Positions 8,681 to 16,295 of a stretch of 64,000 nucleotides of DNA are shown piece by piece. Position 1 is the stretch's first letter. Each line of letters begins with the position of its first letter. A program made the position numbers and the translations under genes. Origin of the DNA: DALYJJ01 sp033763935 (GTDB lineage: Bacteria; Acidobacteriota; Terriglobia; Bryobacterales; Bryobacteraceae); assembly GCA_033763935.1 (NCBI GenBank), contig JANRJO010000100.1:123672-187671 (forward strand). The letters run 5' to 3'. Under the pieces are notes generated by a model. The model ran no database searches and had not been told where the DNA came from. It saw only the letters and a list, made by a program, of their open reading frames with translations.

Positions 8681-8769
8681 TGGTGCTGGAGGTGGGGGTC
8701 GAACCCACATGCCCAGTGAAGGGCGCGGGATTTTGAGTCCCGTGCGTCTGCCAGTTCCGCCACTCCAGC
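8681..8769 (-). tRNA. tRNA-Leu (anticodon CAA)
   Basis: Read on the minus strand the gene starts GCTGGAGTGGCGGAACTGG and ends CTCCAGCACCA, giving a seven-base acceptor stem (GCTGGAG/CTCCAGC) and an encoded CCA. The anticodon arm is CGGGACTCAAAATCCCG, with CAA in the loop. The T arm is GTGGGTTCGACCCCCAC. A long variable arm (CGCCCTTCACTGGGCA region) marks it as class II, as expected for leucine. No intron is seen. Confidence 0.95.
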
Positions 8770-8808
8770 GTTCGGGGCGTGAGACGTACTCATGGTAGCA
8801 TTCCCGCT

Positions 8809-9156
8809 GTGCCCCTGCTGATCCGTAATGTCACTCGAAACACCGTCCTAGCCACGCGTGCCGAGGTCGCGGACACGGCGGCCAAACGCAACACGGGGCT
8901 GTTGAAACACAGTTCGCTTCCGAAAGGGGAGGGGCTGCTGATTCCGACGCAGGCGGTGCATTGCTTCGGGATGAAGTTCCCGATCGATGTGGTGTTCGTG
9001 AATCGCAAGCGGCAGGTGTTGAAGGTCCGTCCGGAGATGGGAAGGAGGGCGATTGCGATCTGTTTGACGGCGCACGCCGTGCTGGAGCTCCCGGCGGGAA
9101 TGATTGCGGAGACGGGAACGCAGAAGGGCGACCAGCTCGAGTTTGAGAAGGTCTAA
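8809..9156 (+). CDS. DUF192 family protein
   Basis: About 115 residues that match the DUF192 pattern: LATRAEVADTAAKRNTGLLKH, then GEGLLIPTQAVHCFGMKFPID and a closing ELPAGMIAETGTQKGD. The function of the family is poorly known. Start choice is uncertain. GTG at 8809 puts VPLLIRNVTRN first and clears the tRNA; another GTG at 8779 is in frame. The tRNA begins on the opposite strand just upstream, so both promoters share this short space. The stop overlaps the end of the convergent kinase by 4 bases. Confidence 0.83.
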   Translation: MPLLIRNVTRNTVLATRAEVADTAAKRNTGLLKHSSLPKGEGLLIPTQAVHCFGMKFPIDVVFVNRKRQVLKVRPEMGRRAIAICLTAHAVLELPAGMIAETGTQKGDQLEFEKV

Positions 9157-10697
9157 GCGTCGAGGGGGGCAGGCAGGGTGAAGCAGAAGACCGAGCCGGC
9201 CTCTCCGGCGGGCTCGACCCAGATGCGGCCGCCCTGCCGGTGGACGATCCTCTGACAGATGGCGAGTCCGAGGCCGGAGCCCTCCTTCTCCTTACCATGG
9301 AGGCGCTTGAACATTTCAAAGATGCGGGTCCGGTGTTCCGCCGGCACGCCGATTCCGTTGTCGCGGACGCACAGCTTTCGCCAACCGGGCTTTTCCGGCT
9401 CCGACCACACTTCAATACGCGGAGGAGCTTCGGTGCGGTATTTGATGGCGTTGCCAATGAGGTTCTGGAAGACCTGCGCGAGTTGCGTGGGGTCGGCGAT
9501 GACGGCAGAGAGGTCGTGCCAGCGAACCTCGGCGCGGTTCTCCTCAATGGAGGCCTGCAGGTTCTCAATGGCTGCGCGCAGCGCTTCTTCCGGGCTGACC
9601 GCGGCGGCGCCCTTCTTGCCTTCGGACACACTCGAATAGATCAGCAAGTCCTGGATCAGGCGATTCATCCGGCGCGCGCCGTCCACGATGGTCTGAATGA
9701 ACAGCTTCGTCTCGGCGTCAGCCTCGGGGTTCTTGCGTTCCAGCAGCTGTCCATAGACGGCAATCATGCGCACGGGCTCGCGCAGATCGTGTGAGGCGGC
9801 GTAGGCGAACTGCTGGAGGTCGGCATTCGACCGTTCGAGCTCGGCGGTGCGCTCGGCGACGCGCTGTTCCAACTCCGCGTTAAGGCGCTGGATGGCTTCT
9901 TCCGCCTGCACCCGCTGGGTAACGTCGCGCACGACGGCAGTAACGAGCAACCCCTCGCCTGTTTGCAGGGGGCTGAGGCTGATCTCGGCCGGGAATTCGC
10001 TGTCGTCCTTGCGAAGGCCGAAGAGCTGGAGGCCGGCGCCCATGGGACGCATGGAGGGCTGCCCGGCGAAGGCCTTGAGGTTGTGGCGGTGGCGCTCCCG
10101 GAAGCGGGCGGGGATCAGGATCTCGAGAGGGCGGCCCAGCATCTCGTGGCGGCTCCAGCCAAACAATCGCTCGGCCTGGGTGTTCACGATCTCGATCAAG
10201 CCACTGCTTCCGGTTATGACCATGGCGTCGGGAGCGGCCTCCAGCAGAGTGCGGAAACGCTCCTCGGTACGGCTGCGCTCCATCACTTCGATGGCGAGTT
10301 TGCGGTTCGCCTCGCGCAACTGGGCGTGGCTGGGAAGGGCAAGCGCAGCCGGCATGAGGCGCACGAGCATCACGGACGTGCTGACCGAGATCAATCCGGT
10401 GAGCAGCTTGACGAGGCCCTCGAGGCGATAGGCTCCCGACCAGAGCGTGACAATCTCGAGCAGGTGCGTGGTGCCGCAGAAAAAGATGAAGCCGCCGAAC
10501 ATGTAGAAGACCCGAGAGAAGACGATGTCGGAGCGCTTGCGAACGAAGTAGAAGAGGATGACAGGGATTGAGTAATAGGCGAGGACGATCAGCGCATCGG
10601 AGATGACGTGCAGCCAGACGACCTCGGGCCGCCACATCATGCAGAACCCGTGCGGCATGAAGTCGCTCGCGAAGAGCTTACGGAGAAAATCGAACAT
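9153..10697 (-). CDS. hybrid-less sensor histidine kinase with ethylene-receptor-like sensor domain and PAS
   Basis: A 514-residue membrane kinase. Residues about 26-115 form three membrane helices that follow plant ETR1 closely. HVISDALIVLAYYSIP matches the first helix, with Asp34 and Tyr41 at the ETR1 Asp25/Tyr32 positions. FIFFCGTTHLLEI matches the second, with Cys74 and His78 at the copper-binding Cys65/His69 positions. A PAS domain follows at about 145-265, then a coiled coil, a HisKA box (YAASHDLREPVRMIAVYG) and a HATPase domain (NLIGNAIKY, VRDNGIGVP, GSGLGLAIC). No receiver is attached. Bacterial proteins with this sensor are known, and cyanobacterial ones bind ethylene; binding here is inferred from the conserved residues. 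The partner regulator is not evident; the atypical receiver at 8129-8548 is the nearest. Confidence 0.9.
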   Translation of the reverse strand: MFDFLRKLFASDFMPHGFCMMWRPEVVWLHVISDALIVLAYYSIPVILFYFVRKRSDIVFSRVFYMFGGFIFFCGTTHLLEIVTLWSGAYRLEGLVKLLTGLISVSTSVMLVRLMPAALALPSHAQLREANRKLAIEVMERSRTEERFRTLLEAAPDAMVITGSSGLIEIVNTQAERLFGWSRHEMLGRPLEILIPARFRERHRHNLKAFAGQPSMRPMGAGLQLFGLRKDDSEFPAEISLSPLQTGEGLLVTAVVRDVTQRVQAEEAIQRLNAELEQRVAERTAELERSNADLQQFAYAASHDLREPVRMIAVYGQLLERKNPEADAETKLFIQTIVDGARRMNRLIQDLLIYSSVSEGKKGAAAVSPEEALRAAIENLQASIEENRAEVRWHDLSAVIADPTQLAQVFQNLIGNAIKYRTEAPPRIEVWSEPEKPGWRKLCVRDNGIGVPAEHRTRIFEMFKRLHGKEKEGSGLGLAICQRIVHRQGGRIWVEPAGEAGSVFCFTLPAPLDA

Positions 10698-10733
10698 GCG
10701 CCCTCCCAGGCGGGCGTAGAAAGAACGTGTCGG

Positions 10734-11153
10734 CTACCGCGGCGAGAGCTGGCCAGAGACGGAGAAGCGCCGGTGCTCCTTCAGCATACAGCGATCCATG
10801 ACGACCTGAAGGCCGGCCTCGCGGGCGCGCTGGGCGGCGGCTTCGTGAACTACGCCTTCCTGCAGCCAGATGGCCTTGGCTCCTTTGGTGATGGCCTGTT
10901 CAACGATCTCAGGCACATATTCGGGTCGGCGGAATACGTCGACGACGTCGACCGCATCGGGCACGGAGACAAGGTCCGGGTACGCTTTCTCTCCGAGGAC
11001 TTCCTGTTCCTGGGGATTCACGGGGATGATACGGTATCCCGCGCCCTGCATATACTGAGAGACGCCGTAGCTCGCGCGGAAACGCCGGTTGGAAAGGCCC
11101 ACTACGGCAATGGTTCGGGAACTTTTGAGGATATCGAGCGCTCCATCGCTCAT
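10734..11153 (-). CDS. CoA-binding-domain protein (YccU-like)
   Basis: A 139-residue Rossmann-fold protein with the CoA_binding pattern: SSRTIAVVGLSNRRFRASYG at the N-terminus, VNPQEQEVLGEKAYPDL, VDVVDVFRRPEYVPEI and AIWLQEGVVHEAAAQ. The catalytic function of the family is unknown. A longer frame exists upstream, but the ATG at 11153 overlaps the stop of the pseudouridine synthase gene (ATGA) and begins just before the fold. It is the fourth gene of a scpA-scpB-rluB-like run. Confidence 0.87.
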   Translation of the reverse strand: MSDGALDILKSSRTIAVVGLSNRRFRASYGVSQYMQGAGYRIIPVNPQEQEVLGEKAYPDLVSVPDAVDVVDVFRRPEYVPEIVEQAITKGAKAIWLQEGVVHEAAAQRAREAGLQVVMDRCMLKEHRRFSVSGQLSPR

Positions 11154-11887
11154 TCGTCGTTCTGCTCCATTTTCAGTTGCCGCCGGAAGCGTGCGACCTC
11201 CTGTTCGGTGAGGCTTCGCCACTTGCCGGCCTTGAGCGCGCCTAGTTCCAGGAAACCGATGCGCACCCGGCGAAGCCGCTCCACCAGCAGCCCGAAGTGT
11301 TTGAACATGTCGCGCACCTGGTGCTGCCGGCCCTCGATGAGCCGCACCTCATACCATGGATTATCGCCGCGCTTGAGAAGTTTCAAGCCCGCCGCGGCGG
11401 TGCGCCGGCCGTGGAGGGGAACGCCGCTGCGGAACTGTTCTTCCTGCTCCTCGCTGAGGGTTCCAGTGACCTTGACGTGGTAGATCTTCTGGACGTGAGT
11501 GGCCGCGGAGGTAATGCGGTTCGCGAACTCGCCGTCGTTAGTGAGCAGCAGAAGGCCCTCACTGTGATAGTCCAGTCGCCCGACCGGGTAGACGCGCTCT
11601 TTCACGCCCTTGAGCAAGTCCATGACGGTCTGACGCCCCTGTGGATCGCTGACGGTGGTAACGACGCCGTCCGGCTTATTCAGCGCCAGGTAGACGAGGC
11701 TTCGCGGCTGCCGGAGCAGCTTGCCGTCCACCTTGATGTGGTCGTGGTCGAAGTCGGCCTTGGTGCCTAGTTCCGTGACGACAGCGCCGTTTACGGTGAC
11801 GCGGCCTTCGACGATCAACTCCTCGGCCTTACGCCGGCTGGCCACGCCGGCGCGTGAAAGGATCTTCTGCAGCCGCTCTTCCGCCAT
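11150..11887 (-). CDS. rluB: RluB/RsuA-family 16S/23S rRNA pseudouridine synthase
   Basis: A 245-residue enzyme with an N-terminal S4 RNA-binding domain (RLQKILSRAGVASRRKAEEL) at residues about 4-50. The catalytic domain has the aspartate motif GRLDYHSEGLLLLTNDG, then KIYHVKV and EGRQHQVRDMF. It converts a uridine in ribosomal RNA to pseudouridine. RluB is most likely because scpAB-rluB is a common gene order; RsuA/RluE cannot be excluded. The start shares one base with the scpB stop (TGATG). Confidence 0.9.
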   Translation of the reverse strand: MAEERLQKILSRAGVASRRKAEELIVEGRVTVNGAVVTELGTKADFDHDHIKVDGKLLRQPRSLVYLALNKPDGVVTTVSDPQGRQTVMDLLKGVKERVYPVGRLDYHSEGLLLLTNDGEFANRITSAATHVQKIYHVKVTGTLSEEQEEQFRSGVPLHGRRTAAAGLKLLKRGDNPWYEVRLIEGRQHQVRDMFKHFGLLVERLRRVRIGFLELGALKAGKWRSLTEQEVARFRRQLKMEQNDE

Positions 11888-13029
11888 CAGTTCTCGCTGC
11901 CCGCGGCCGACGCCTCTTCCCTGGGGGCGGTTTCTTCCTCTGCCGCCGGCGCGGCGGCGGGCGCAAGCTCTCCGGATACGACGTCAACGGGAGGCGCTTC
12001 GAACGGCAATTCGGGATCGTCCGTGAACGCGAGGCGCCGCAACTCTTCGAACTCCTTGAGCGTGGGCAGCTCGCCCAGATCCTTCAAGCCGAACTGCACC
12101 AGGAACTCTTTCGTGGTCTTGTAGAGGATCGGCTTGCCCACGACGTTCTTGCGGCCGGCGGTGGTGATGAGCTTGCGATCGAGCAGCGTCTTCAACACCC
12201 CGGTGCCCTGCACGCCCCGGATCTCCATGATCTCCGGAGCCGTGATGGGCTGCTTGTAGGCGATGACCGCCAGCGTTTCGAGCGCCGGCAGCGAGAGCTT
12301 CAGCGGCGGCTTCAGGTTCTTGACGAACTGCCGGACGGCTTCGTGGTGCTCCGGCTTGGTTCCCATCTTGTACCCGCCGGCCACCTCGCGGATGGTCAGC
12401 CCGCGGTCGCTCTGCGCGTATTGCGCGACGAGACGTTCGAGCAGCCGGTTCACTCGTTCGATGGGGGTGGCGAGGGCGGCGGCCATCTGTTGGGCGGTCA
12501 ACGGCTCGTCGGTGATGTAAATGATCGCCTCGAGGACGGCGGTGGTTTCCGCGTCGGCGGAGTCGAGGTCTTCCGGGGAGGCGACGGTTTCTCCCACCAG
12601 CGCCTCCGCCGTCATCGTTTCCAGGGCCGGCACGGGCACGGCGTCCGGCTCGCCGGGCAGCGGCGGCACGTCGATCTGCGGCTCCGGGTCGGGAACGGGA
12701 ACGGGCGCGGGAATCGGGTCGGGATCGGGCAGGGGAACCGGCGGCGGAGTAGGTGAACCGGCTTCGACGGCCGGCGCAGTTACGGGGGCGGGGTCCGGAT
12801 GCGGCTCCGGCTCGGGCGATGGCTCGTGCGGCATGGGGACCGGCTCGGGCAAGGGCATGGGCTCGTCGCTCGCCTTCATAGGCGGCTCATTGGGAGGCGG
12901 GTCTCCGGCCGGGGTGTCCGGCTCCTCCTCCGGGGGAGGCGGGTCGCCAACCGGCGGAGCACCCTCCGGATCGTCCGGCTCATGATTCGCGCCCAATACG
13001 TCGAGCGCCTTCTGGTCCTGCTGTTCCAT
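11887..13029 (-). CDS. scpB: segregation and condensation protein B with long Pro/acidic N-terminal extension
   Basis: The ScpB core is in residues about 161-350: TTAVLEAIIYITDEPLTAQQM, then LSLPALETLAVIAYKQPIT and GVQGTGVLKTLLDRKLI, forming two winged helices. ScpB pairs with ScpA to act as the kleisin module of SMC condensin. Before the core is a region of about 160 residues made almost wholly of Pro, Glu, Asp, Val and Met in PEP/PDP-like short repeats. Typical ScpB is only about 180-230 residues, so this tail is unusual and probably disordered. A short Ala/Glu tail follows the core. It starts 14 bases after scpA. Confidence 0.92.
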   Translation of the reverse strand: MEQQDQKALDVLGANHEPDDPEGAPPVGDPPPPEEEPDTPAGDPPPNEPPMKASDEPMPLPEPVPMPHEPSPEPEPHPDPAPVTAPAVEAGSPTPPPVPLPDPDPIPAPVPVPDPEPQIDVPPLPGEPDAVPVPALETMTAEALVGETVASPEDLDSADAETTAVLEAIIYITDEPLTAQQMAAALATPIERVNRLLERLVAQYAQSDRGLTIREVAGGYKMGTKPEHHEAVRQFVKNLKPPLKLSLPALETLAVIAYKQPITAPEIMEIRGVQGTGVLKTLLDRKLITTAGRKNVVGKPILYKTTKEFLVQFGLKDLGELPTLKEFEELRRLAFTDDPELPFEAPPVDVVSGELAPAAAPAAEEETAPREEASAAGSEN

Positions 13030-13043
13030 TGTTGCTGCTGGTC

Positions 13044-13829
13044 CTACTTGCTGTATTCCTGCTCGATGGCCGTGAGCGCTTCGCCCTTTTCGAACATCTG
13101 CTCGAAGCCTTCATGCCGCTTGATCACGATATCGGAGAACAACGTTTCCTGCTCGAGCGCGACGGCTTGCCGCTTCACCATCTCGAGAATCGCGAGAAAC
13201 AGGCAAATCATGGCCCGGCGGCTGTGCTGGCGCTCGAACAGCTCCCGCACGGAGTGCCGCTCGTCCGGCTGGGTTCGCAGGAGCTGTCCCACGTACTGGA
13301 TCATGTCCGGTACGCTGACATCTTCCTTCTGCACCTGGTAAACGGGGCGGTTCTTGGCGCGCTCCAGCACGTCCTGCAGGGTCTTGACGAGGTCAAAGAG
13401 CGACACCGCAAGACCGGGTTCGTCATCCTCGGCAATGAACTCCTGCATGTGCGAGTTCGACCAAACCGCTTCCTCGATCATGCGCTTCTGCTGCAGCATT
13501 TCGGCCGCGTTCTTGAACCGCTCATGCTCGAGGAGGCGATCCACCAGTTCCTTCCGCGGGTCTTCCTCGGGCGAAATCTTCTCGAGTTCGGGGTCGCGCG
13601 GCAGCAGGGTCTTCGACTTGATGTGGATGAGCGTCGCCGCCATGTAAACGAACTCCGCGCTGAGTTCGATATCGAGATCCGCGGCGCGCTGCATGTACTC
13701 CATGTACTGCGCGGTAATCCTGGCGATCGGGATGTCGTGGATGTTGATCTGCTGTTTCCGGATCAGATCCAGCAGCAGATCGAGCGGCCCCTCGTAGTGT
13801 TCCAGTTGAAAATGCAAAGGCGCGGACAC
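13044..13829 (-). CDS. scpA: segregation and condensation protein A (kleisin)
   Basis: A 261-residue ScpA. The N-terminal kleisin motif FQLEHYEGPLDLLLDLIRKQ is followed by INIHDIPIARITAQYMEYM and the SMC-binding YMAATLIHIKSKTLLP. The C-terminal winged helix is near residues 200-255 (RAMICLFLAILEMVKR). With ScpB and SMC it compacts and helps segregate the chromosome. It is the first gene of the minus-strand run scpA-scpB-rluB-CoA-binding, and divergent from the UDP-xylose-synthase-like gene across 61 bases. Confidence 0.93.
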   Translation of the reverse strand: MSAPLHFQLEHYEGPLDLLLDLIRKQQINIHDIPIARITAQYMEYMQRAADLDIELSAEFVYMAATLIHIKSKTLLPRDPELEKISPEEDPRKELVDRLLEHERFKNAAEMLQQKRMIEEAVWSNSHMQEFIAEDDEPGLAVSLFDLVKTLQDVLERAKNRPVYQVQKEDVSVPDMIQYVGQLLRTQPDERHSVRELFERQHSRRAMICLFLAILEMVKRQAVALEQETLFSDIVIKRHEGFEQMFEKGEALTAIEQEYSK

Positions 13830-13890
13830 TTTCTCTACGTTAACACGCGCACCGCTTCCAGACCGCTAGAATAGAGGCTCGGAGGACTGT

Positions 13891-14838
13891 TTGCGTCTTA
13901 TTGTCACTGGCGGCGCCGGCTTCATCGGCTCCCATCTCGTCGACCGTTTGATCGCCGAAGGCCACCACGTCGTCGTGCTCGACAATCTGATTACGGGCGC
14001 GCCTCGCAACCTGGCGCATCTCGCGCACAATGCGGAACTCGAGTTTGTGCGGCACGACGCGACGATTCCCTGGGACGACGGCAGCCAGATCGACGGCGTG
14101 CTGCACCTGGCATCGCTCGCGAGCCCGAAAGATTACCTGGCGCACCCGATCGAGACGCTGGAGAGCGGCTCTACCGCGACTCGCAACATGTTGGACCTGG
14201 CGCGCCGTCACGATGCGCGGTTCCTCCTCACCTCTACGTCCGAATGCTACGGCGACCCGCTGGAGCATCCACAGTCGGAGAGCTACTGGGGCAACGTCAA
14301 CCCGGTGGGGTTGCGCTCCTGCTATGACGAGAGCAAGCGTTACGCCGAAGCGCTGACGATGGCATATCACCGGACGCATGGCGTGCGCACCACGATTGCG
14401 CGCATCTTCAACACTTACGGCCCTCGCATGCAGTTAAAGGACGGCCGTGTGGTTCCGGCGTTCCTTGACCAGGCGCTGCGCGGCGAGCCTATGACGGTGT
14501 TCGGGGACGGCACGCAGACGCGCAGTTTCTGCTTCGTGTCGGACCTCGTCGACGGCCTCTACCGCCTCTTCCTGAGCGACGAACGTTACCCGGTGAACCT
14601 GGGCAATCCGCTCGAACTCACGATGCTGGAGTTTGCCGAGCGCATCCGCCGCCTCACCGGCACGAACTCGCAGCTGGTCTTTATGCCATTGCCGGAGGAC
14701 GACCCGAAGCGCCGCCAGCCTGATATCGCCAAGGCAAAACGCGTGTTGGGATGGGAGCCGAAGGTGAGCCTGGAGGACGGTCTGCGGGAGACGGTGGAGT
14801 ACTTCAAGTCAGTGCAGGCCGTGGAAGCGAAAGCTTAG
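13891..14838 (+). CDS. UDP-glucuronate decarboxylase / UDP-xylose-synthase-like epimerase
   Basis: A 315-residue extended SDR with a Rossmann VTGGAGFIGSH motif. SCYDESKRYAEAL supplies the catalytic Tyr and Lys, and TSTSECYGDPLEHPQ and RIFNTYGPRM are typical of UDP-xylose synthases. These convert UDP-glucuronate to UDP-xylose, a precursor of surface polysaccharides. Start is TTG at 13891, preceded by GGAGG at 13881; no earlier start keeps the family N-terminus. The stop overlaps the decayed gene on the other strand. UDP-sugar substrate is inferred from motifs only. Confidence 0.86.
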   Translation: MRLIVTGGAGFIGSHLVDRLIAEGHHVVVLDNLITGAPRNLAHLAHNAELEFVRHDATIPWDDGSQIDGVLHLASLASPKDYLAHPIETLESGSTATRNMLDLARRHDARFLLTSTSECYGDPLEHPQSESYWGNVNPVGLRSCYDESKRYAEALTMAYHRTHGVRTTIARIFNTYGPRMQLKDGRVVPAFLDQALRGEPMTVFGDGTQTRSFCFVSDLVDGLYRLFLSDERYPVNLGNPLELTMLEFAERIRRLTGTNSQLVFMPLPEDDPKRRQPDIAKAKRVLGWEPKVSLEDGLRETVEYFKSVQAVEAKA

Positions 14839-15119
14839 TGGTTCTGCCGCTCTCTCAGGAGTTCGAGCTCAGCGATGATCTCGAAGTCCTTGGGGCGACC
14901 CGCCGCCCGCTTGGCCTTAATCAGATGGTCGAGGTCCAACACCCGGCAGGTGATTCCAAACAAGGAGACCTCGATTGTGAAGGGCAGCAGATCGTCGTAG
15001 GCGCCGCCTCCGGTAATCTCGCCTAACAGATCCATCCAACTGAGCGTGGTGGTGAGCGTGAAGTTCAGGCCACTTCGCAAGGTGGGGGCATCGAGGTGGA
15101 AGGGGAGGCCGGGAATCGG
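14835..15119 (-). pseudogene. C-terminal fragment of a small nucleotidyltransferase-like protein
   Basis: The last about 94 residues of the reading frame ending at 14835 do not belong to the propeller fragment before them. They read PGLPFHLDAPTLRSGLNFTL ... LLGEITGGGAYDDLLP ... LFGITCRVLDLDHLIKAKRA and AAGRPKDFEIIAELE. This is the C-terminal half of a family of small minimal-nucleotidyltransferase-type proteins found in many soil bacteria. The N-terminal half with the catalytic GS...D motif is missing. It is joined in frame to the PD40 fragment, so it most likely arose by deletion. Its stop overlaps the end of the neighbouring convergent gene by 4 bases. Confidence 0.65.
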
Positions 15120-16117
15120 CGCCTCTGGCTGAGCCCGGCTGGCGATCACGAAGAACTTCGACGCATCGGACGACATGGTCCATTGCTCGGTATAGCCATA
15201 TCGGAGACGGATCTTCCGATCTGCCATGACAAATACCGGAGGCGCCGCTTCCAGCGAGGATCCGGCCGGTTTGAGGGCGACGGACATCAATGCGCCGTCG
15301 GGCGCCAGATAGACGATTTCGCGGCCATCGTTACGCCAGTGAGGCTGCACTCCGCCAGCAGTCGAGATCTGCCGCCTTTCATCCCACTGGGGAAAGCGCG
15401 CTACGTACACTTCCCACGTCCCGGATTCAAGCGATCCGTAGGCGACCCACTTGCCGTCAGAAGAGATCGCAGGTTCATCCACCGAGGCTTCCGACTCGTA
15501 CAGCAGCCGCGGTTCAGCCTTCTCGTCCGGGCGCAACAGGAAGTACTTGCGGCCTCGAAAATTGCCGAAGAGAATCGAGCCGTCCCGCAGCCACGCCTCC
15601 GACGATTCGCGATCCGGTCCTCGATAGAGCAACTCTTCCGGTCCGCCACCGATTGGTCTTGCGGTACAGGTGGGGCAGGGAGAGGCGGTCGCTCGTGAAG
15701 ACAATTTGGCGGCCGTCGGGGGAGAACACCGGGTCCCGCTCGTTGCCGGGATGAGATGTGATGCGGGAGAAGACACCGGTGGGGAGGTCGTACAACCAGA
15801 TATCGTAGCGGCCGAGCTGTTGGCGGTCAATGGCGAGGCGTGTTCCATCCGGCGAGAGTGTGATCTGGCCGTAGACACCCGGCGGACCGGCGACCCCGAG
15901 TTTCTATCCACGCCGGTTCAGAATCATCAGGTCTGAGACGAATTCCGCTCCTTCCCGATAGACAAGGACACCCGCTTCGGAAACATCGGCGACGACCCCG
16001 GCTGGGCTGCTGACGACGCGATCGGCGGCCGGAAACGCCTCGCCTGTGAACTGAGCGGAGGCCGGGTCGAAGGGCCGTGCCATGAGCGCGCCGTTGACGG
16101 AAAGGAAGAGCAGATGT
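15120..16117 (-). pseudogene. decayed PD40 (TolB-like) beta-propeller fragment
   Basis: This stretch encodes a PD40 propeller of the kind found at the C-terminus of acidobacterial Ser/Thr kinases. Segments in order are FLSVNGALMARPFDPASAQF, GVVADVSEAGVLVYREG, KLGVAGPPGVYGQITLSPDG, GNERDPVFSPDGRQIVFTSD, GPEELLYRG and SSDGKWVAYGSLESGTW. It is broken twice. A TAG (complement of 15904-15906) interrupts the frame right after MILNRRG, with the family sequence resuming in the same frame. A frameshift at about 15665 then separates LPHLYRK from IGGGPEELLYRG. The kinase or membrane part is missing. It lies between two other unrelated fragments. Confidence 0.8.
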
Positions 16118-16272
16118 TGGTGTGGTCTTTGATGAGCTGCTCGAAAGTGGTCCATTCCTGGCCGGAGGCGGGGACGAAGTTGGCGGTCGTCTTCGCAGAC
16201 GGGACATTCGGGGGGCGGGTTGGCGGAGGGGGTGTATTGAGTGCCGCAGGTGGTGCAGAGGTAGGGGTGCAT
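16118..16272 (-). pseudogene. 5' fragment of an MBL-fold hydrolase, frameshifted
   Basis: The frame starts with ATG at 16272 and reads MHPYLCTTCGTQYTPSANPP then PECPVCEDDRQ. This is the rubredoxin-like zinc N-terminus (two CxxC) of a family of metallo-beta-lactamase-fold hydrolases. After DDRQ the correct family sequence (FVPASGQEWTTFEQLIKDHT) lies in another frame, so one base is lost or gained. The rest is absent: the sequence passes directly into the propeller fragment near 16115. It begins 23 bases after the end of the cytochrome b-c gene, on the same strand. Confidence 0.7.
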
Positions 16273-16295
16273 TCCTCCAGGGTACGGCGCTCGGG

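Noticed and set aside
14835..15911. a single 358-residue protein
   Set aside because: The first part is an out-of-frame reading of a propeller, and the last part is from another family. It is better described as fused fragments.
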